This document shows positions 8,659 through 18,900 of a DNA stretch of 64,000 nt, piece by piece. This DNA is from Streptomyces sp. NBC_01775 (GTDB taxonomy: Bacteria; Actinomycetota; Actinomycetes; Streptomycetales; Streptomycetaceae): the NCBI RefSeq assembly GCF_035917675.1, contig NZ_CP109104.1, forward strand, positions 372,001 to 436,000. The letters run 5' to 3'. Each line of letters begins with the position of its first letter. Positions within the stretch are counted from its first letter, which is position 1. Position numbers and translations under genes: made by a program. A model generated the notes under the pieces. That model had not been told where the DNA came from. It saw only the letters and a list, made by a program, of their open reading frames with translations, and searched no databases.

Positions 8659-9882
8659 ATGGTTCTTACGCGTATGAACGATGTGCAGGCCGTGGTCATC
8701 GGCGCGGGGCAGGCTGGGCTCTCCAGCGCGTACCACCTGCGGCGCACCGGGTTCGTACCGGGCGAGGACTTCGTGGTGCTGGACCACTCACCGCGTCCGG
8801 GCGGTGCCTGGCAGTTCCGGTGGCCGACGCTCACCTACGGCAGGGCACACGGGATGCACGCGCTGCCGGGCATGGAGCTGACGGGAGCTGACCCGGAGCG
8901 GCCGTCCTCCGAGGTGATCGGCGAGTACTTCGCCGCCTATGAGCGCACGTTCGGGCTGCGCGTGCGGCGGCCCGTGGATGTGCGGGAGGTACGTGACGCA
9001 GGTGAGGGTGTCGAGGGCGGGGAGGGCGAGGGCGGGCGGCTGCTCGTGCGGACCTCGGAGGGTGACTGGTCAGCGCGTGCGGTGATCAACGCGACGGGGA
9101 CCTGGGACCGGCCGTTCTGGCCGCGCGTCCCCGGGCAGGAGACCTTCCGGGGGCGGCAGCTGCACACCGCGCAGTATCCGGGGCCGCGCTCGGCCGCCTT
9201 TGAGGGCAAGCGGGTGGTCGTGGTCGGCGGGGGCACCTCCGCCGTGCAGCATCTGATGGAGATCGCCGAGGTCGCGCACGGGACCGTGTGGGTCACCCGG
9301 CGTCCGCCCGCCTTTCGGGAGGGGCCGTTCGACGAGGAGCGGGGGCGTGCGGCCGTCGCGATGGTCGAGGAGCGTGTACGGGAAGGGCTGCCGCCCCGCA
9401 GTGTGGTCTCGGTGACCGGATTGCCGATGACGGAGCAGGTGCGGCGCGCCCGCGAGCAGGGGGTGCTGGAGCGGCTGCCGATGTTCGCGCGGATCACCGA
9501 GGACGGCGTGGAGTGGGCCGACGGTACCCGGGCACAGGCTGACACGATCGTGTGGGCGACCGGTTTCCGTCCTGTCATCGACCATCTCGCACCGCTGCGG
9601 CTGCGCGAGCCGGGCGGCGGTGTCCGCCTGGAGGGCACCCGGGCGGTGCGGGATCCTCGCGTGCATCTGGTCGGCTACGGGCCTTCGGCCAGCACCATCG
9701 GCGCGAACCGGGCCGGCCGGTCAGCCGCACGGGACATCCAGGCACTGCTCGCGGAGCGGCCCGGGTCTGCCGAACGGCCCGCGGCGGAAGAGCGGGCGGC
9801 GGCGGGAGAGCGGCCCGCGGCGAGGGCTCCGGCGGTCGAGGGGACCTCTGGGCCGCGTCCTGCCCAGCCCGTCGCCGCCTGA
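8659..9882 (+). CDS. Flavin-containing monooxygenase (CzcO-like, FAD/NADPH)
   Basis: A 407-residue class B flavoprotein monooxygenase or related NAD(P)-binding oxidoreductase. The FAD Rossmann motif is VVIGAGQAGLSSAYHL at the N-terminus. The NADPH Rossmann motif is VVVVGGGTSAVQHL near residue 190. Between them, ETFRGRQLHTAQYPG resembles the family fingerprint FxGxxxHxxxY. IVWATGFRPVIDHL is the late ATG motif. Start ATG 8659 has GAGGGGG at 8648-8654; ATG 8674 is an internal alternative. The last ~40 residues are a repetitive Ala/Glu/Arg/Pro tail (units like ERPAAEERAAAGERPAA) that looks disordered. The substrate is not inferable from context. Confidence 0.85.
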   Translation: MVLTRMNDVQAVVIGAGQAGLSSAYHLRRTGFVPGEDFVVLDHSPRPGGAWQFRWPTLTYGRAHGMHALPGMELTGADPERPSSEVIGEYFAAYERTFGLRVRRPVDVREVRDAGEGVEGGEGEGGRLLVRTSEGDWSARAVINATGTWDRPFWPRVPGQETFRGRQLHTAQYPGPRSAAFEGKRVVVVGGGTSAVQHLMEIAEVAHGTVWVTRRPPAFREGPFDEERGRAAVAMVEERVREGLPPRSVVSVTGLPMTEQVRRAREQGVLERLPMFARITEDGVEWADGTRAQADTIVWATGFRPVIDHLAPLRLREPGGGVRLEGTRAVRDPRVHLVGYGPSASTIGANRAGRSAARDIQALLAERPGSAERPAAEERAAAGERPAARAPAVEGTSGPRPAQPVAA

Positions 9883-9944
9883 CCGGCTGCTCGCGACTGA
9901 CCGACTGCCCGGCTGGTCCCGTCCGCACGGGCGAGGCGCCGCGC

Positions 9945-10964
9945 TCAGGTTCGTCCCGGCAGACTGGAGGCGCGGACCACCAGTTCGGGCTGGAGGACGA
10001 TGCGCCGGTGCTCGTGCCGGGCCGCGTCCTGGCCGGTCTCGTCGATGAGCAGGTCCGCCGCGGCGCGGCCCATGCGGTAGGCGGGCTGCCGTACGGAGGT
10101 GAGGGGGACGGCAGCGGCGGCGGCGAACTCGATGTCGTCGTAGCCGACGAGCGCCACCTCTTCGGGGACGGAGACTCCGGCGCCGTACAGAGCCTGGAGC
10201 ACGCCCAGGGCCATCAGGTCGTTGGCGCAGAAGACGGCGGTGGGGCGGGGGGACATGCCCAGCAGCCGGGCGCCCGCGTCGCGCCCCGCCGCGACGTCCA
10301 TCCGTTCGCCCTCGATGTGCCGCAATCCCGCGTCCACGCCCGTTTCCCGCAGCATCCGGAGGGCTCCGGTGTGGCGGTCGCGGCACTGGCTGAGCTGCAT
10401 GGGTCCACTGACGTAGGCGAGGTCGCGGTGTCCGCTCTCCAGCAGGTGGCGTACGGCCAGGCCCGCGCCCTCGATGTCGTCGACGGAGACCGAGCAGCCT
10501 TCCGCGCTGGGCACCACGCGGTCGACGGACACGAAGGGGATGCCGTGCCGCTGGAAGGCGGCGAGGTTGCGGCCCGTGGTGTCGGTCGGGGTGACCAGGA
10601 CGCCGCGTACCCGCTGTTCGGCGAACAGGGCGAGGTATTCGGCCTCTTCGGCGGGGCTCTGCGCGCTGTTGCAGAGCATCACTCCCAACCCCGCGGCGCG
10701 CGCGGCGCGTTCCGCGCCGGAGGCGACGTCGACGAAGAACGGGTTGGCCATGTCCAGCACCAGCAGCGCGATGATGCGGCTGTGCCCGGCGCGCAGGTGC
10801 CGGGCGGCTTCGCTGCGTACATAGCCGAGCCGGGCGATGGCGGACTGCACCCGCAGGCGGGTCTCCTCGGCCACCATGCCGGGGCGGTTGATGACGTTGG
10901 AGACCGTTCCGACGGATACTCCGGCCGCGCGTGCGACCTCCTTGATGCCGACCGTCCGGCTCAC
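9945..10964 (-). CDS. rhaR: LacI-family regulator, probable repressor of the rhamnose regulon
   Basis: A 339-residue LacI/GalR regulator. The N-terminal helix-turn-helix VGIKEVARAAGVSVGTVSNVIN is followed by a hinge with the DNA-contacting RHLRAGHSRIIALLV. The periplasmic-binding-like effector domain includes MANPFFVDVASGAERAA, CANDLMALGVLQAL and VALVGYDDIEFA. The start is GTG at 10964 with a weak GGGG upstream. It is the last gene of the minus-strand importer unit, 69 bases after rhaS, so it probably controls its own transcription through the rhaT promoter. The inferred effector is rhamnose or a catabolite, and the inferred operator is the TGAAWCGWTTCA-like site found at three promoters in this cluster. 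The family call is firm; the ligand is inferred from context. Confidence 0.85.
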   Translation of the reverse strand: MSRTVGIKEVARAAGVSVGTVSNVINRPGMVAEETRLRVQSAIARLGYVRSEAARHLRAGHSRIIALLVLDMANPFFVDVASGAERAARAAGLGVMLCNSAQSPAEEAEYLALFAEQRVRGVLVTPTDTTGRNLAAFQRHGIPFVSVDRVVPSAEGCSVSVDDIEGAGLAVRHLLESGHRDLAYVSGPMQLSQCRDRHTGALRMLRETGVDAGLRHIEGERMDVAAGRDAGARLLGMSPRPTAVFCANDLMALGVLQALYGAGVSVPEEVALVGYDDIEFAAAAAVPLTSVRQPAYRMGRAAADLLIDETGQDAARHEHRRIVLQPELVVRASSLPGRT

Positions 10965-11033
10965 CGAAGAGCCCCGGTCGCTTCCGGTCGCACGCGCCGC
11001 ACCGTCTTCTCAGCCCCTCCGGGGTAGGTCGAC

Positions 11034-12113
11034 TCAGAAGTCGAAGTCGTCGATGTTCTTCTTGTCGAAGACCGTGGGGGGACCGAGAATAACCTCGCCG
11101 TCCTTGCCGACCGTATAGTTCCCGAGCTTTCCTGCCTTGAACTTCTCGCCCTGCTTGCCGGTGATCTGCCCCGAGGAGAGCGCGGCTGCGGCGTACGAGC
11201 CGAGATAGCCGAGCTTCTCCGCGTCCCACAGCAGGAACTTCTCGACCGTCTTGTCCTTGACGTACTTGCGCATCTGGTTGGGCGTACCGAGGCCGCCGAG
11301 GACGACCTTGCCCTTGTAGGAGGAGCCGCTGACGTAGCGGGCTGCGGCGGCCAGACCGACGGTGGTGGGCGAGATGATGCCCTTGAGCTTGGGGTAGGCC
11401 TTCATAAGACCCTGGGTCTCCTGGAAGGATTTCTGGTCGACGTCGTCCCCGTAGGCGGTCTTGACCAGCTTCATGTCCTTGTAGGCGGGCTTCTTCAGCT
11501 CGTCCTTCATGATCTTTATCCAGGTGTTCTGGTTCGTGGCGTTCTGCGTCGCCGACAAGATCGCGAACTGGCCCTTGTGGTCGATCTGTTCGGCCATGTC
11601 CTTGACCATCTTGCGGGCCAGTTCATCGGAGCCGGCCTGGTTGATGAAGACGTGGCGGCAGTCCTTGCCGGCGTCGGAGTCGAACGAGACGATCTTGACG
11701 TTCTGCTTCATCGCCTGCTTGAGCGGGCCGCACACGGCATTCGGGTCGTTGGCCGCCAGCAAGATGGCGTTCTGGCGCTGCTGCGTCAGCGTGTTGATGT
11801 AGCTGACCTGGGAGGACGCCTTGGCGTCTGAGGGGCCGACCTCCTTGGCCTTGCCGTCGAACTCCTTGGCGGCCTTGATGCCCGCCTTGTCCACCACCGT
11901 GAAGTACGGGTTGTTGATCTGCTTGGGCAAGAAGGCGATCTTGAGCCCCTTCTTGAGCGGCGCGTCGGGGTTCGCCTTGGCGCTCTGCGCCTTGTCCTTG
12001 GCGTCGTCCTTGGAGTCGCTCTTCGTCGTGCCCGAGCAGCCCGCCAGTGTGACGGTCAGGGCGCAGGCGGTCGCCGTGAGGGCGAGGGCGCGCGAGCGGT
12101 GGTACGGTCGCAT
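11034..12113 (-). CDS. rhaS: Rhamnose ABC transporter substrate-binding lipoprotein
   Basis: A 359-residue secreted sugar-binding lipoprotein. The signal peptide ends in LAGC, a lipobox, so the mature protein is probably anchored by its Cys. The mature part has the sugar-binding fold: KIAFLPKQINNPYFTVVDKAGI near the start, AILLAANDPNAVCGPLKQA, KIVSFDSDA and a long C-terminal lobe rich in Lys. The start ATG at 12113 is preferred over ATG 12119 because GAAAGG then sits about seven bases upstream. It is downstream of two permeases and an ATPase in one unit. Rhamnose as ligand is inferred from the linked rhaI, rhaEW, rhaB and rhamnosidase genes. Confidence 0.88.
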   Translation of the reverse strand: MRPYHRSRALALTATACALTVTLAGCSGTTKSDSKDDAKDKAQSAKANPDAPLKKGLKIAFLPKQINNPYFTVVDKAGIKAAKEFDGKAKEVGPSDAKASSQVSYINTLTQQRQNAILLAANDPNAVCGPLKQAMKQNVKIVSFDSDAGKDCRHVFINQAGSDELARKMVKDMAEQIDHKGQFAILSATQNATNQNTWIKIMKDELKKPAYKDMKLVKTAYGDDVDQKSFQETQGLMKAYPKLKGIISPTTVGLAAAARYVSGSSYKGKVVLGGLGTPNQMRKYVKDKTVEKFLLWDAEKLGYLGSYAAAALSSGQITGKQGEKFKAGKLGNYTVGKDGEVILGPPTVFDKKNIDDFDF

Positions 12114-12151
12114 GGACATACCTTTCGGGGTGGGTGTGCGGGGGGAGCTGG

Positions 12152-13186
12152 TCAGGGGGCTTCGCCGACGGCGAGCCTGCGGTGCCGGCGCGCGGTCAAG
12201 GCCGCGCTGACCCGGGGGGTGAGGACCGAGATGATGAGCAGCACGCCGGTGACGATCACCTGGATCTCGTGGGACACGTCGTTGAGGGTGAGCAGGTTGT
12301 TGAGCACGCCGATCAGCAGCACGCCCGCGACGGCACCGCCCAACGTGCCCCGGCCGCCGTCGAAGTCGACCCCGCCCAGCAGGACGGCGGCGACGACGGT
12401 CAGCTCCAGGCCAAGGCCGTTGTCGGCGCGCGCGCTGCCGTAGCGCAGGGTGTAGACGATCCCGGCGAACGAGGCGACGAAGCCGCTGACGGCGAAGAGG
12501 ATGAGCTTGATCCTCTTGACCCGTATCCCGGCGAACCAGGCGGCGTCCTCCTGCGCCCCGACGGCGAACAGCGCCCGGCCGAAGCCGGTGCAGTGCAGCA
12601 CCACGGCGGCGAGGACGGCAAGGACGGCGAACAGCGCGATCGGGTACGGCACGAAGGTGCCCGGCACCGTCTCGGTGTTGCCGGCCCACTGGGCGTAGGT
12701 CTCGGGGAAGTCGGCGACGGCCTTGTTGCCGAGAACGACGGAGGCCAGCCCCCGGTAGAGGGTCAGGGTGCCGATGGTGACGGCGAGCGAGGGCAGTCCC
12801 ACCCGGGTGACGAGCCAGCCGTTGAGCAGACCGCCCAGCAGCCCGACAAGCAGGCAGACCGGCACGAGGGTCTCGAACGTCCAGCCCGCGTCCCACAGGG
12901 AGCCGGCCAGCGCGCTGGAGAGGCCGAGCATGGAGGCGACCGACAGGTCGACCTGGCCCGCGACGACCAGGAGCGTCATCGGCAGGGCGATCAGCGCGAT
13001 CTCGGCGGTGTCGTTGAGCGCGGCGGACAGGTTCGCGGTGTCGGAGAAGCCGTCCGTGGTGCCGGTGCCGACGAGGAAGGCGGCCACCAGGAGGGCGCCG
13101 ACGGCCGCGTCCCATCGCAGGAAGCGTCCGGGCCCACGACGGGCCTCGCGGGGCCCGGCAGCGGGGGTGGCGGGTGGTGCGTTCAC
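12152..13186 (-). CDS. rhaQ: Rhamnose ABC transporter permease 2
   Basis: A 344-residue inner-membrane permease of the ribose/rhamnose (RbsC-like) family. Eight or more hydrophobic segments are visible. Family hallmarks are VVAGQVDLSVASMLGLSS near residue 75 and the cytoplasmic coupling region GRALFAVGAQEDAAWFAGIRV near 210. LTVVAAVLLGGVDFDGGRGTLGGAVAG follows near 265-290. The start is GTG at 13186, which overlaps the stop of rhaP in a GTGA junction. It forms a heterodimeric channel with RhaP, driven by RhaT. Confidence 0.9.
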   Translation of the reverse strand: MNAPPATPAAGPREARRGPGRFLRWDAAVGALLVAAFLVGTGTTDGFSDTANLSAALNDTAEIALIALPMTLLVVAGQVDLSVASMLGLSSALAGSLWDAGWTFETLVPVCLLVGLLGGLLNGWLVTRVGLPSLAVTIGTLTLYRGLASVVLGNKAVADFPETYAQWAGNTETVPGTFVPYPIALFAVLAVLAAVVLHCTGFGRALFAVGAQEDAAWFAGIRVKRIKLILFAVSGFVASFAGIVYTLRYGSARADNGLGLELTVVAAVLLGGVDFDGGRGTLGGAVAGVLLIGVLNNLLTLNDVSHEIQVIVTGVLLIISVLTPRVSAALTARRHRRLAVGEAP

Positions 13187-14229
13187 TGCCTTCTCCTCTT
13201 CCTGAGCGCCCGCGTGCTGCGGCTTCGTACGACGCGGTCGGTGCTGATGGCGGCGAGCAGCAGCGCGCCGGTGATCGCCTGCTCCCAGAAGGAGCTGACC
13301 TTCAGCACGACCAGGGCGCTGCCGATGGTGGTGAGCAGCAGTGCGCCGAGTGCGGCTCCCCAGACGGTGCCGACGCCGCCGGTGATGGCGATGCCTCCGA
13401 CGACGACGGCGCTGACGACGGTCAGCTCCCAGCCGTTGGCCGCGTCCGCGACGACGGTGCCGAAGCGGGCCAGCCACAGGGCCCCTGCGAAGCCGGCGAC
13501 GGCACCGGAGAACGCGTAGGCGGCGAGCACCCTGCGCCGGATGGGAATTCCGGCCAGCAGTGCGGCCTCGGGGTTGGAGCCGATGGCGTACAGCTCTCTG
13601 CCGCTGCGGTAGGCGCGCAGGTAATACGCCGTGCCCGCGAGCACCAGCGCGGAGAGGATGGGCAGGTAGGGGATGCCCAGGACGCTGCCGCTGCCGAGGG
13701 TGAGGACGTCGTCGGGCACGTTGGTGGCGTTGATCTGCTCGCCGTGCGCCCAGGCGTGGTCGAGGCCCTGGATGACGTAGAGCATGCCGAGGGTGACCAC
13801 CAGCGCGGGCACGCGTCCGAAGCTGACGAGGGCGCCGCTGACCAGTCCGCAGACGGTGCCCAGGGCGATGCCGAGCAGGACGACGGTCACCGGGCTGTGG
13901 TCGGTGCCCGAGACGAAGGAGCCGCAGGCGAACGCGGTCAGCCCGACGACGGAGCCGACGGACAGGTCGATGTTGCGGGTGAGGACGACGACGGACTGGC
14001 CGGTGGCGAGCAGCACCAGGATCGAGGAGTTGAGCAGGAGGTCCTTGATGCCCTGGTCGTCGAGGAAGGAGGGGTTGACCAGCCAGGTGACGAGGATCAG
14101 CAGCATGAGGGCGCCGCCGATGCTGAACTCCCGTACGCGCAGCACGGTTTCGGCCGCGGAGCGGCGCGCCGGTGCGGGCTCGGGGCGGGTGGTGGCCGGG
14201 GGTGGGGCCTCATTCGCGGGGGCGCTCAC
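13183..14229 (-). CDS. rhaP: Rhamnose ABC transporter permease 1
   Basis: A 348-residue RbsC-like permease. After a Pro/Ala-rich cytoplasmic start, membrane segments run from about residue 37. Motifs are [20 protein letters not shown] near 80, [21 protein letters not shown] near 215 and [24 protein letters not shown] near 280. The start is GTG at 14229 inside a GTGA overlap with the rhaT stop; the stop overlaps rhaQ in the same way, so rhaT-P-Q are tightly coupled. It pairs with RhaQ to form the importer channel. Confidence 0.9.
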   Translation of the reverse strand: MSAPANEAPPPATTRPEPAPARRSAAETVLRVREFSIGGALMLLILVTWLVNPSFLDDQGIKDLLLNSSILVLLATGQSVVVLTRNIDLSVGSVVGLTAFACGSFVSGTDHSPVTVVLLGIALGTVCGLVSGALVSFGRVPALVVTLGMLYVIQGLDHAWAHGEQINATNVPDDVLTLGSGSVLGIPYLPILSALVLAGTAYYLRAYRSGRELYAIGSNPEAALLAGIPIRRRVLAAYAFSGAVAGFAGALWLARFGTVVADAANGWELTVVSAVVVGGIAITGGVGTVWGAALGALLLTTIGSALVVLKVSSFWEQAITGALLLAAISTDRVVRSRSTRALRKRRRQ

Positions 14230-15764
14230 GCGGCCTCCCCCTCCGGGCGGGTGCGGCCGGTGGCGGCGGCCATGACGGTCTCCTCGTCGGCGTCCTCACG
14301 GGGTATCTCGGCGACGAGCCGGCCCTCGTGCATGACCAGGACACGGTCGGCCATACCGAGTACCTCGGGCAGGTCGGAGGAGATCATCAAGACGGCGAGG
14401 CCCTCGGCGGCGAGGGAGGAGAGCAGCCTGTGCACCTCGGCCTTGGTGCCGACGTCGATGCCGCGGGTGGGCTCGTCGACGATGAGGACGGAGGGCTCGG
14501 TGGCCAGCCATTTGGCGAGGACGACCTTTTGCTGGTTGCCGCCGGACAGCACGCCGACGGAGTCGGAGAGGCGGTCGTACTTCAGGCGCAGCTTCAGTCC
14601 CCAGTCCGAGGCGCGGGTCCGCTCCTTGGCGCGGCGTACGAGTCCGGCGCTGCCGAGGTCGCTGAGTCCGGTGAGGCCGATGTTGCGCTCGATGGAGGCT
14701 TCCATGACCAGGCCGCGCTGTCTGCGGTCCTCGGGTACGAGAGCGAGGCCCGCGCGCATGGCCGCGGTGGGCGAGCCGGGGCGCAGGGCGGTGCCGCCGA
14801 CGCGTACTTCTCCCGCGTCGGGCCGGTCGACGCCGAAGACGGCCTGGGCGACCTCGCTGCGCCCGGCGCCGACCAGGCCGGCCAGGGCGACGATCTCGCC
14901 ACGGCGCACGTCGAAGGAGACATCGCGGAAGACGCCCTCGCGGGTGAGGCGGTGCACGCTGAGCGCGCTCTCGCCGGTGTGCGCCTCCTGTTTGGGGTAC
15001 AGCTCGCCCAGGTCGCGGCCGACCATGCGGCGCACGAGGTCGTCCTCGGTGAGTCCGTCGAGGGGTTCGGAGGCGACGAGTTGGCCGTCGCGCAGGGTGG
15101 TGACGCGCTGGCACAGCTCGAAGATCTCGCCGAGCCGGTGGGAGATGAACAGCACCCCCGCTCCCTCGGAGCGCAGCGCCTCGACCACGGAGAACAGGCG
15201 GGCGGTCTCGGTGCCGGTGAGCGCCGCGGTGGGCTCGTCCATGATGAGCACGCGCGCCTCGAAGGAGAGCGCCTTGGCGATCTCGACGATCTGCTGGTCG
15301 GCGATGGAGAGGCCGCGCGCGGCGCGGTCGGGGTCGAGGTCGACGCCGAGCCGGTCCATCAGCGCGGCCGTCGCTCTGTGCACGGCGGCGTGGTCGATGC
15401 GGCCGAGGCCGCGACGGGGCTGACGGCCCATGAAGATGTTCTCGGCGATGGACAGATCGCCGAAGAGGGTCGGCTCCTGGTAGATGACGGCGATTCCGGC
15501 GTCACGCGCGTCGGCGGGGCCGTGGAAGGCGGCCGGTGCTCCGTCGAGCAGGACGGTGCCGGTGTCGGGCGTGTGCACTCCTGCCAGAATCTTGATCAGT
15601 GTGGACTTGCCCGCTCCGTTCTCTCCCGCCAGCGCGTGCGCCTCTCCGGCGTACAGCTCCAGGCCGACGCCGCGCAACGCGCGCACGCTGCCGAAGGACT
15701 TGTTCACCCCCTCCAGCGCGAGGACCGGCGCGGGGCTCCCGCCGGCCGGTGCGGTCTTGCTCAT
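14226..15764 (-). CDS. rhaT: Rhamnose ABC transporter ATPase (two nucleotide-binding domains)
   Basis: A 512-residue tandem ATPase of the carbohydrate-uptake (CUT2) class. The first domain has Walker [10 protein letters not shown] near residue 50, signature [14 protein letters not shown] and Walker [12 protein letters not shown]. The second has the degenerate Walker A usual for this class ([12 protein letters not shown]), signature [15 protein letters not shown] and Walker [13 protein letters not shown]. Start ATG 15764 has AGGAGGAG four bases upstream. It is the first gene of the rhaT-P-Q-S-R unit, behind a promoter and operator at 15811-15865. Rhamnose specificity is inferred from the cluster. 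Confidence 0.92.
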   Translation of the reverse strand: MSKTAPAGGSPAPVLALEGVNKSFGSVRALRGVGLELYAGEAHALAGENGAGKSTLIKILAGVHTPDTGTVLLDGAPAAFHGPADARDAGIAVIYQEPTLFGDLSIAENIFMGRQPRRGLGRIDHAAVHRATAALMDRLGVDLDPDRAARGLSIADQQIVEIAKALSFEARVLIMDEPTAALTGTETARLFSVVEALRSEGAGVLFISHRLGEIFELCQRVTTLRDGQLVASEPLDGLTEDDLVRRMVGRDLGELYPKQEAHTGESALSVHRLTREGVFRDVSFDVRRGEIVALAGLVGAGRSEVAQAVFGVDRPDAGEVRVGGTALRPGSPTAAMRAGLALVPEDRRQRGLVMEASIERNIGLTGLSDLGSAGLVRRAKERTRASDWGLKLRLKYDRLSDSVGVLSGGNQQKVVLAKWLATEPSVLIVDEPTRGIDVGTKAEVHRLLSSLAAEGLAVLMISSDLPEVLGMADRVLVMHEGRLVAEIPREDADEETVMAAATGRTRPEGEAA

Positions 15765-15810
15765 GCTGCTCCTCCTGTGCTCAGCAGATGAACTGACTGA
15801 GACTCAGAAA

Positions 15811-15865
15811 TGAAATGTTTCAAGACAGTGGAGGGGAAGCTAGCTTCGTGTCCGAGGGCAGTCAA
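15811..15865 (-). promoter_or_regulatory. Promoter and LacI-type operator of the rhaTPQSR unit
   Basis: On the minus strand, -35 TTGACT (15865-15860) is followed after 17 bases by -10 TAGCTT (15842-15837). Fourteen bases further lies TGAAACATTTCA (15822-15811), a near-palindrome with TGAAA/TTTCA arms. Placed over the start of transcription, it fits a repressor site. The layout matches the other two promoters in this cluster. Confidence 0.72.
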
Positions 15866-15915
15866 GGGGGTGCGAGGCAGGTAGAGGCAGGTAAATACCC
15901 GTGTTTCCAAGGCTC

Positions 15916-15972
15916 TTGACCCGGTACCGCCACCGCCTCTACGTTCCAGGCGCCATCAACTGAATCGTTTTA
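15916..15972 (+). promoter_or_regulatory. Promoter and LacI-type operator of the rhamnosidase gene
   Basis: The -35 is TTGACC (15916-15921); the -10 is TACGTT (15940-15945) after 18 bases. The operator TGAATCGTTTTA (15961-15972) starts 15 bases after the -10. It matches the TGAAWCGWTTCA-like pattern except that its right arm carries TTTTA. The ribosome site follows at 15980, so the untranslated leader is very short. Confidence 0.7.
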
Positions 15973-15989
15973 GGCCCCCGGAGGCGAAC

Positions 15990-18900
15990 GTGATCAGCAG
16001 GCGCCGCTTGATCGTCACAGCCACCGCCACCGCGACCGCCGCCGGCGCGAGCACGGCAGCCCAGGCGCTGCCCGCGCCGTCCACCGTCGCGAAGATGAGC
16101 ACCGCAAAGGACGCCGCCGCGGGACTGCGCGTCGAGAACACCACCACGGAGTACGCGCACCGGCCGCTCGGCCTGGATGTCCCGCGCCCCCGGCTGAGCT
16201 GGACCCTCAGCTCCGGCGCGAGGAACCAGAAACAGACCGCCTACCGGGTACGGGTGGCCACCTCCGAGGACAAGCTGGCCTCCCCCGACGTGTGGGACAG
16301 CGGCAAGCGTGCCTCCGGCCGCTCCGTGCTCGTCCCCTACGAAGGCCCGGCCCCGCGGCCCTGTACGCGCTACCACTGGTCGGTACGGGTCTGGGACAAG
16401 CACGGCCGCCCCTCCCCCTGGAGCGAGCCCACCTGGTGGGAGACCGGGCCGCTGGGCGAGGACCGGTGGCATGCCGGGTGGATCACCGCTCCCCCGCGGT
16501 CGGTGGCGCCGCCGTCCCTGGAGGGCGCCTCCTGGGTGTGGTTTCCCGACGGCGGCGATGCCGGGCAGGTACCGGCCGGGACGCGGTACTTCCGGGGCAC
16601 CTTCGAGGCGCGGGGAGACAGCACGCGCGCCCGGCTGGTGATCACCGCTGACGACGGGTTCACCGCATGGGTCAACGGCGCCGAGGTGACCGCGCGCGAG
16701 GCCGTGGGCACCCAGAAGTCCTGGGGCCATCCGGCGCGCGCGGAGGTCACCGCCCAACTGCGCGAGGGCGGCAATGTGCTGGCCGTCGCCGCCACCAACG
16801 CCGGGGCCGGGCCCGCCGGGCTGCTCGCCGTGCTGGAGCTGACCGCGGGCGGGGGCACCACCCGCCTCACCACGGGCACCGAGGGCTGGCGCACCACGGA
16901 CGGCCGGCCGGACGGCGAGGCGTGGCGCTCCCCCGGATACGACGACAGCGCCTGGCGGCAGGTGCGCGAGGTGGCCGCATGGGGTGCGGATCCCTGGGGC
17001 AAGGTCGCGGCCCAGCAGAGCCCGGCGCTGCTGCGGCGCTCCTTCCGGCTGCCGCGTAAGCCCGTGGCCGGAGCCCGGCTCTACGCCTCGGCCCTGGGGC
17101 TGTACGAGGCACGGCTCAACGGCGCGAAGGTGGGCGACGATCAGCTGACCCCGGGCTGGACGGACTACACCAAACGGGTCGCCTACCAGGCGTACGACGT
17201 CACCGAGGCGGTGCGCGCGGGTGAGAACGCGCTCGCCGTCACCCTGGCCCCCGGCTGGTACGCGGGCAACATCGCCTGGTTCGGGCAGCACGTGTACGGG
17301 GAGCATCCGGCGCTGCTCGCCCAGTTGGAGGTCACGTACCGGGACGGCAGCACCGAGCGCGTCGTCAGCGACGGGAAATGGCGCGCGAGCACGGGGCCGC
17401 TGCTGACGGCCGACATGATGATGGGCGAGGAGTACGACGCGCGCGCCGAGCAGCGGGGCTGGGACGAGCCCGGCTTCGACGACGCCGGCTGGCAGGAGTG
17501 CGCGGCGCTGCCGGGGAAGGCTCCCGAAGTGGTCGCCATGACCGACGCGCCGACGCGGGTGATGAAGGAGATCCGGCCCGTGGACGTCAAGGAGGTGCGC
17601 CCCGGCGTCCACCTCTTCGACCTCGGCCAGAACATGGTGGGCTCGGTGCGGCTGAAGGTCGAGGGGAAGGCGGGGCAGCGCGTCACGCTGCGGCACGGCG
17701 AGGTGCTCGACAAGGACGGCTCCCTCTACACCGCCAACCTGCGCACCGCGCGTCCGGTGGACACCTACACGCTCGCGGGCGGTGGCACCGAGACGTTCGA
17801 GCCGCGCTTCACCTTCCACGGCTTCCGCTACGTGGAAATCTCCGGGTATCCGGGCACGCCGTCCAAAGCCTCCGTGACAGGGCGCGTCATGCACACCTCC
17901 GCACCCTTCACGATGGACTTCTCCACCGACGACCCGATGCTCAACCAGCTGCACAGCAACATCACCTGGGGCCAGCGGGGAAACTTCCTGTCCGTCCCGA
18001 CCGACACCCCGGCCCGCGACGAGCGGCTGGGCTGGTCGGGCGACATCAATGTGTTCGCTCCGACGGCGGCCTATGTGATGGAGTCCGCGCGCTTTCTCAC
18101 CAAGTGGCTCCAGGACCTGCGCGACGGGCAGGGCACCGAGGGCGACCGGAGGGGCGCCTATCCGAATGTGGCGCCGGCCCTCGGCTCCGTCGGCGAGGGC
18201 GTCGCCGGCTGGGGAGACGCCGGGGTGACCGTCCCCTGGAGCCTCCACCAGGCGTACGGGGACGTGCGGGTGCTGGAGGAGAACTGGGAGGCGATGCGGG
18301 CCTGGATCGCGTACCTGGAGCAGCACAGCGACGAACTGCTGCGGCCCGCCGAAGGCTACGGAGACTGGCTCAACGTCGAGGACGAGACCCCCAAGGACGT
18401 CATCGGCACGGCCTGCTTCGCGTATGTGACGGATCTGGTCGCGCGCACCGCCGCGCTGCTGGAGAAGGAGGCACAGCCCTACGAGTCGCTGCTGAAGCGG
18501 ATCAAGAGCGCCTTCAACGCCGCGTACGTGAGCGCGGAAGGCCGGATCAAGGGCGATACCCAGACCGCGTACGTGCTGGCCCTGTCGATGGATCTGCTGC
18601 CCTCGGCCGCGCTGCGCAGGGCGGCGGCCGACCGGCTGGTGGAGCTGATCGAGGCCAAGGAGGGGCATCTGTCGACCGGCTTCCTGGGCACGCCGCGCCT
18701 GCTGCCCGCACTGGCGGAGAACGGGCACACGGAGGTGGCCCACCGGATGCTGCACCAAAAGACGTTCCCCTCCTGGGGCTACCAGATCGGCAAGGGCGCC
18801 ACGACCATGTGGGAGCGCTGGGACTCCATCAAGCCGGACGGCAGCTTCCAGGACGTGGGGATGAACTCCTTCAACCACTACGCCTACGGCTCGGTGGGCC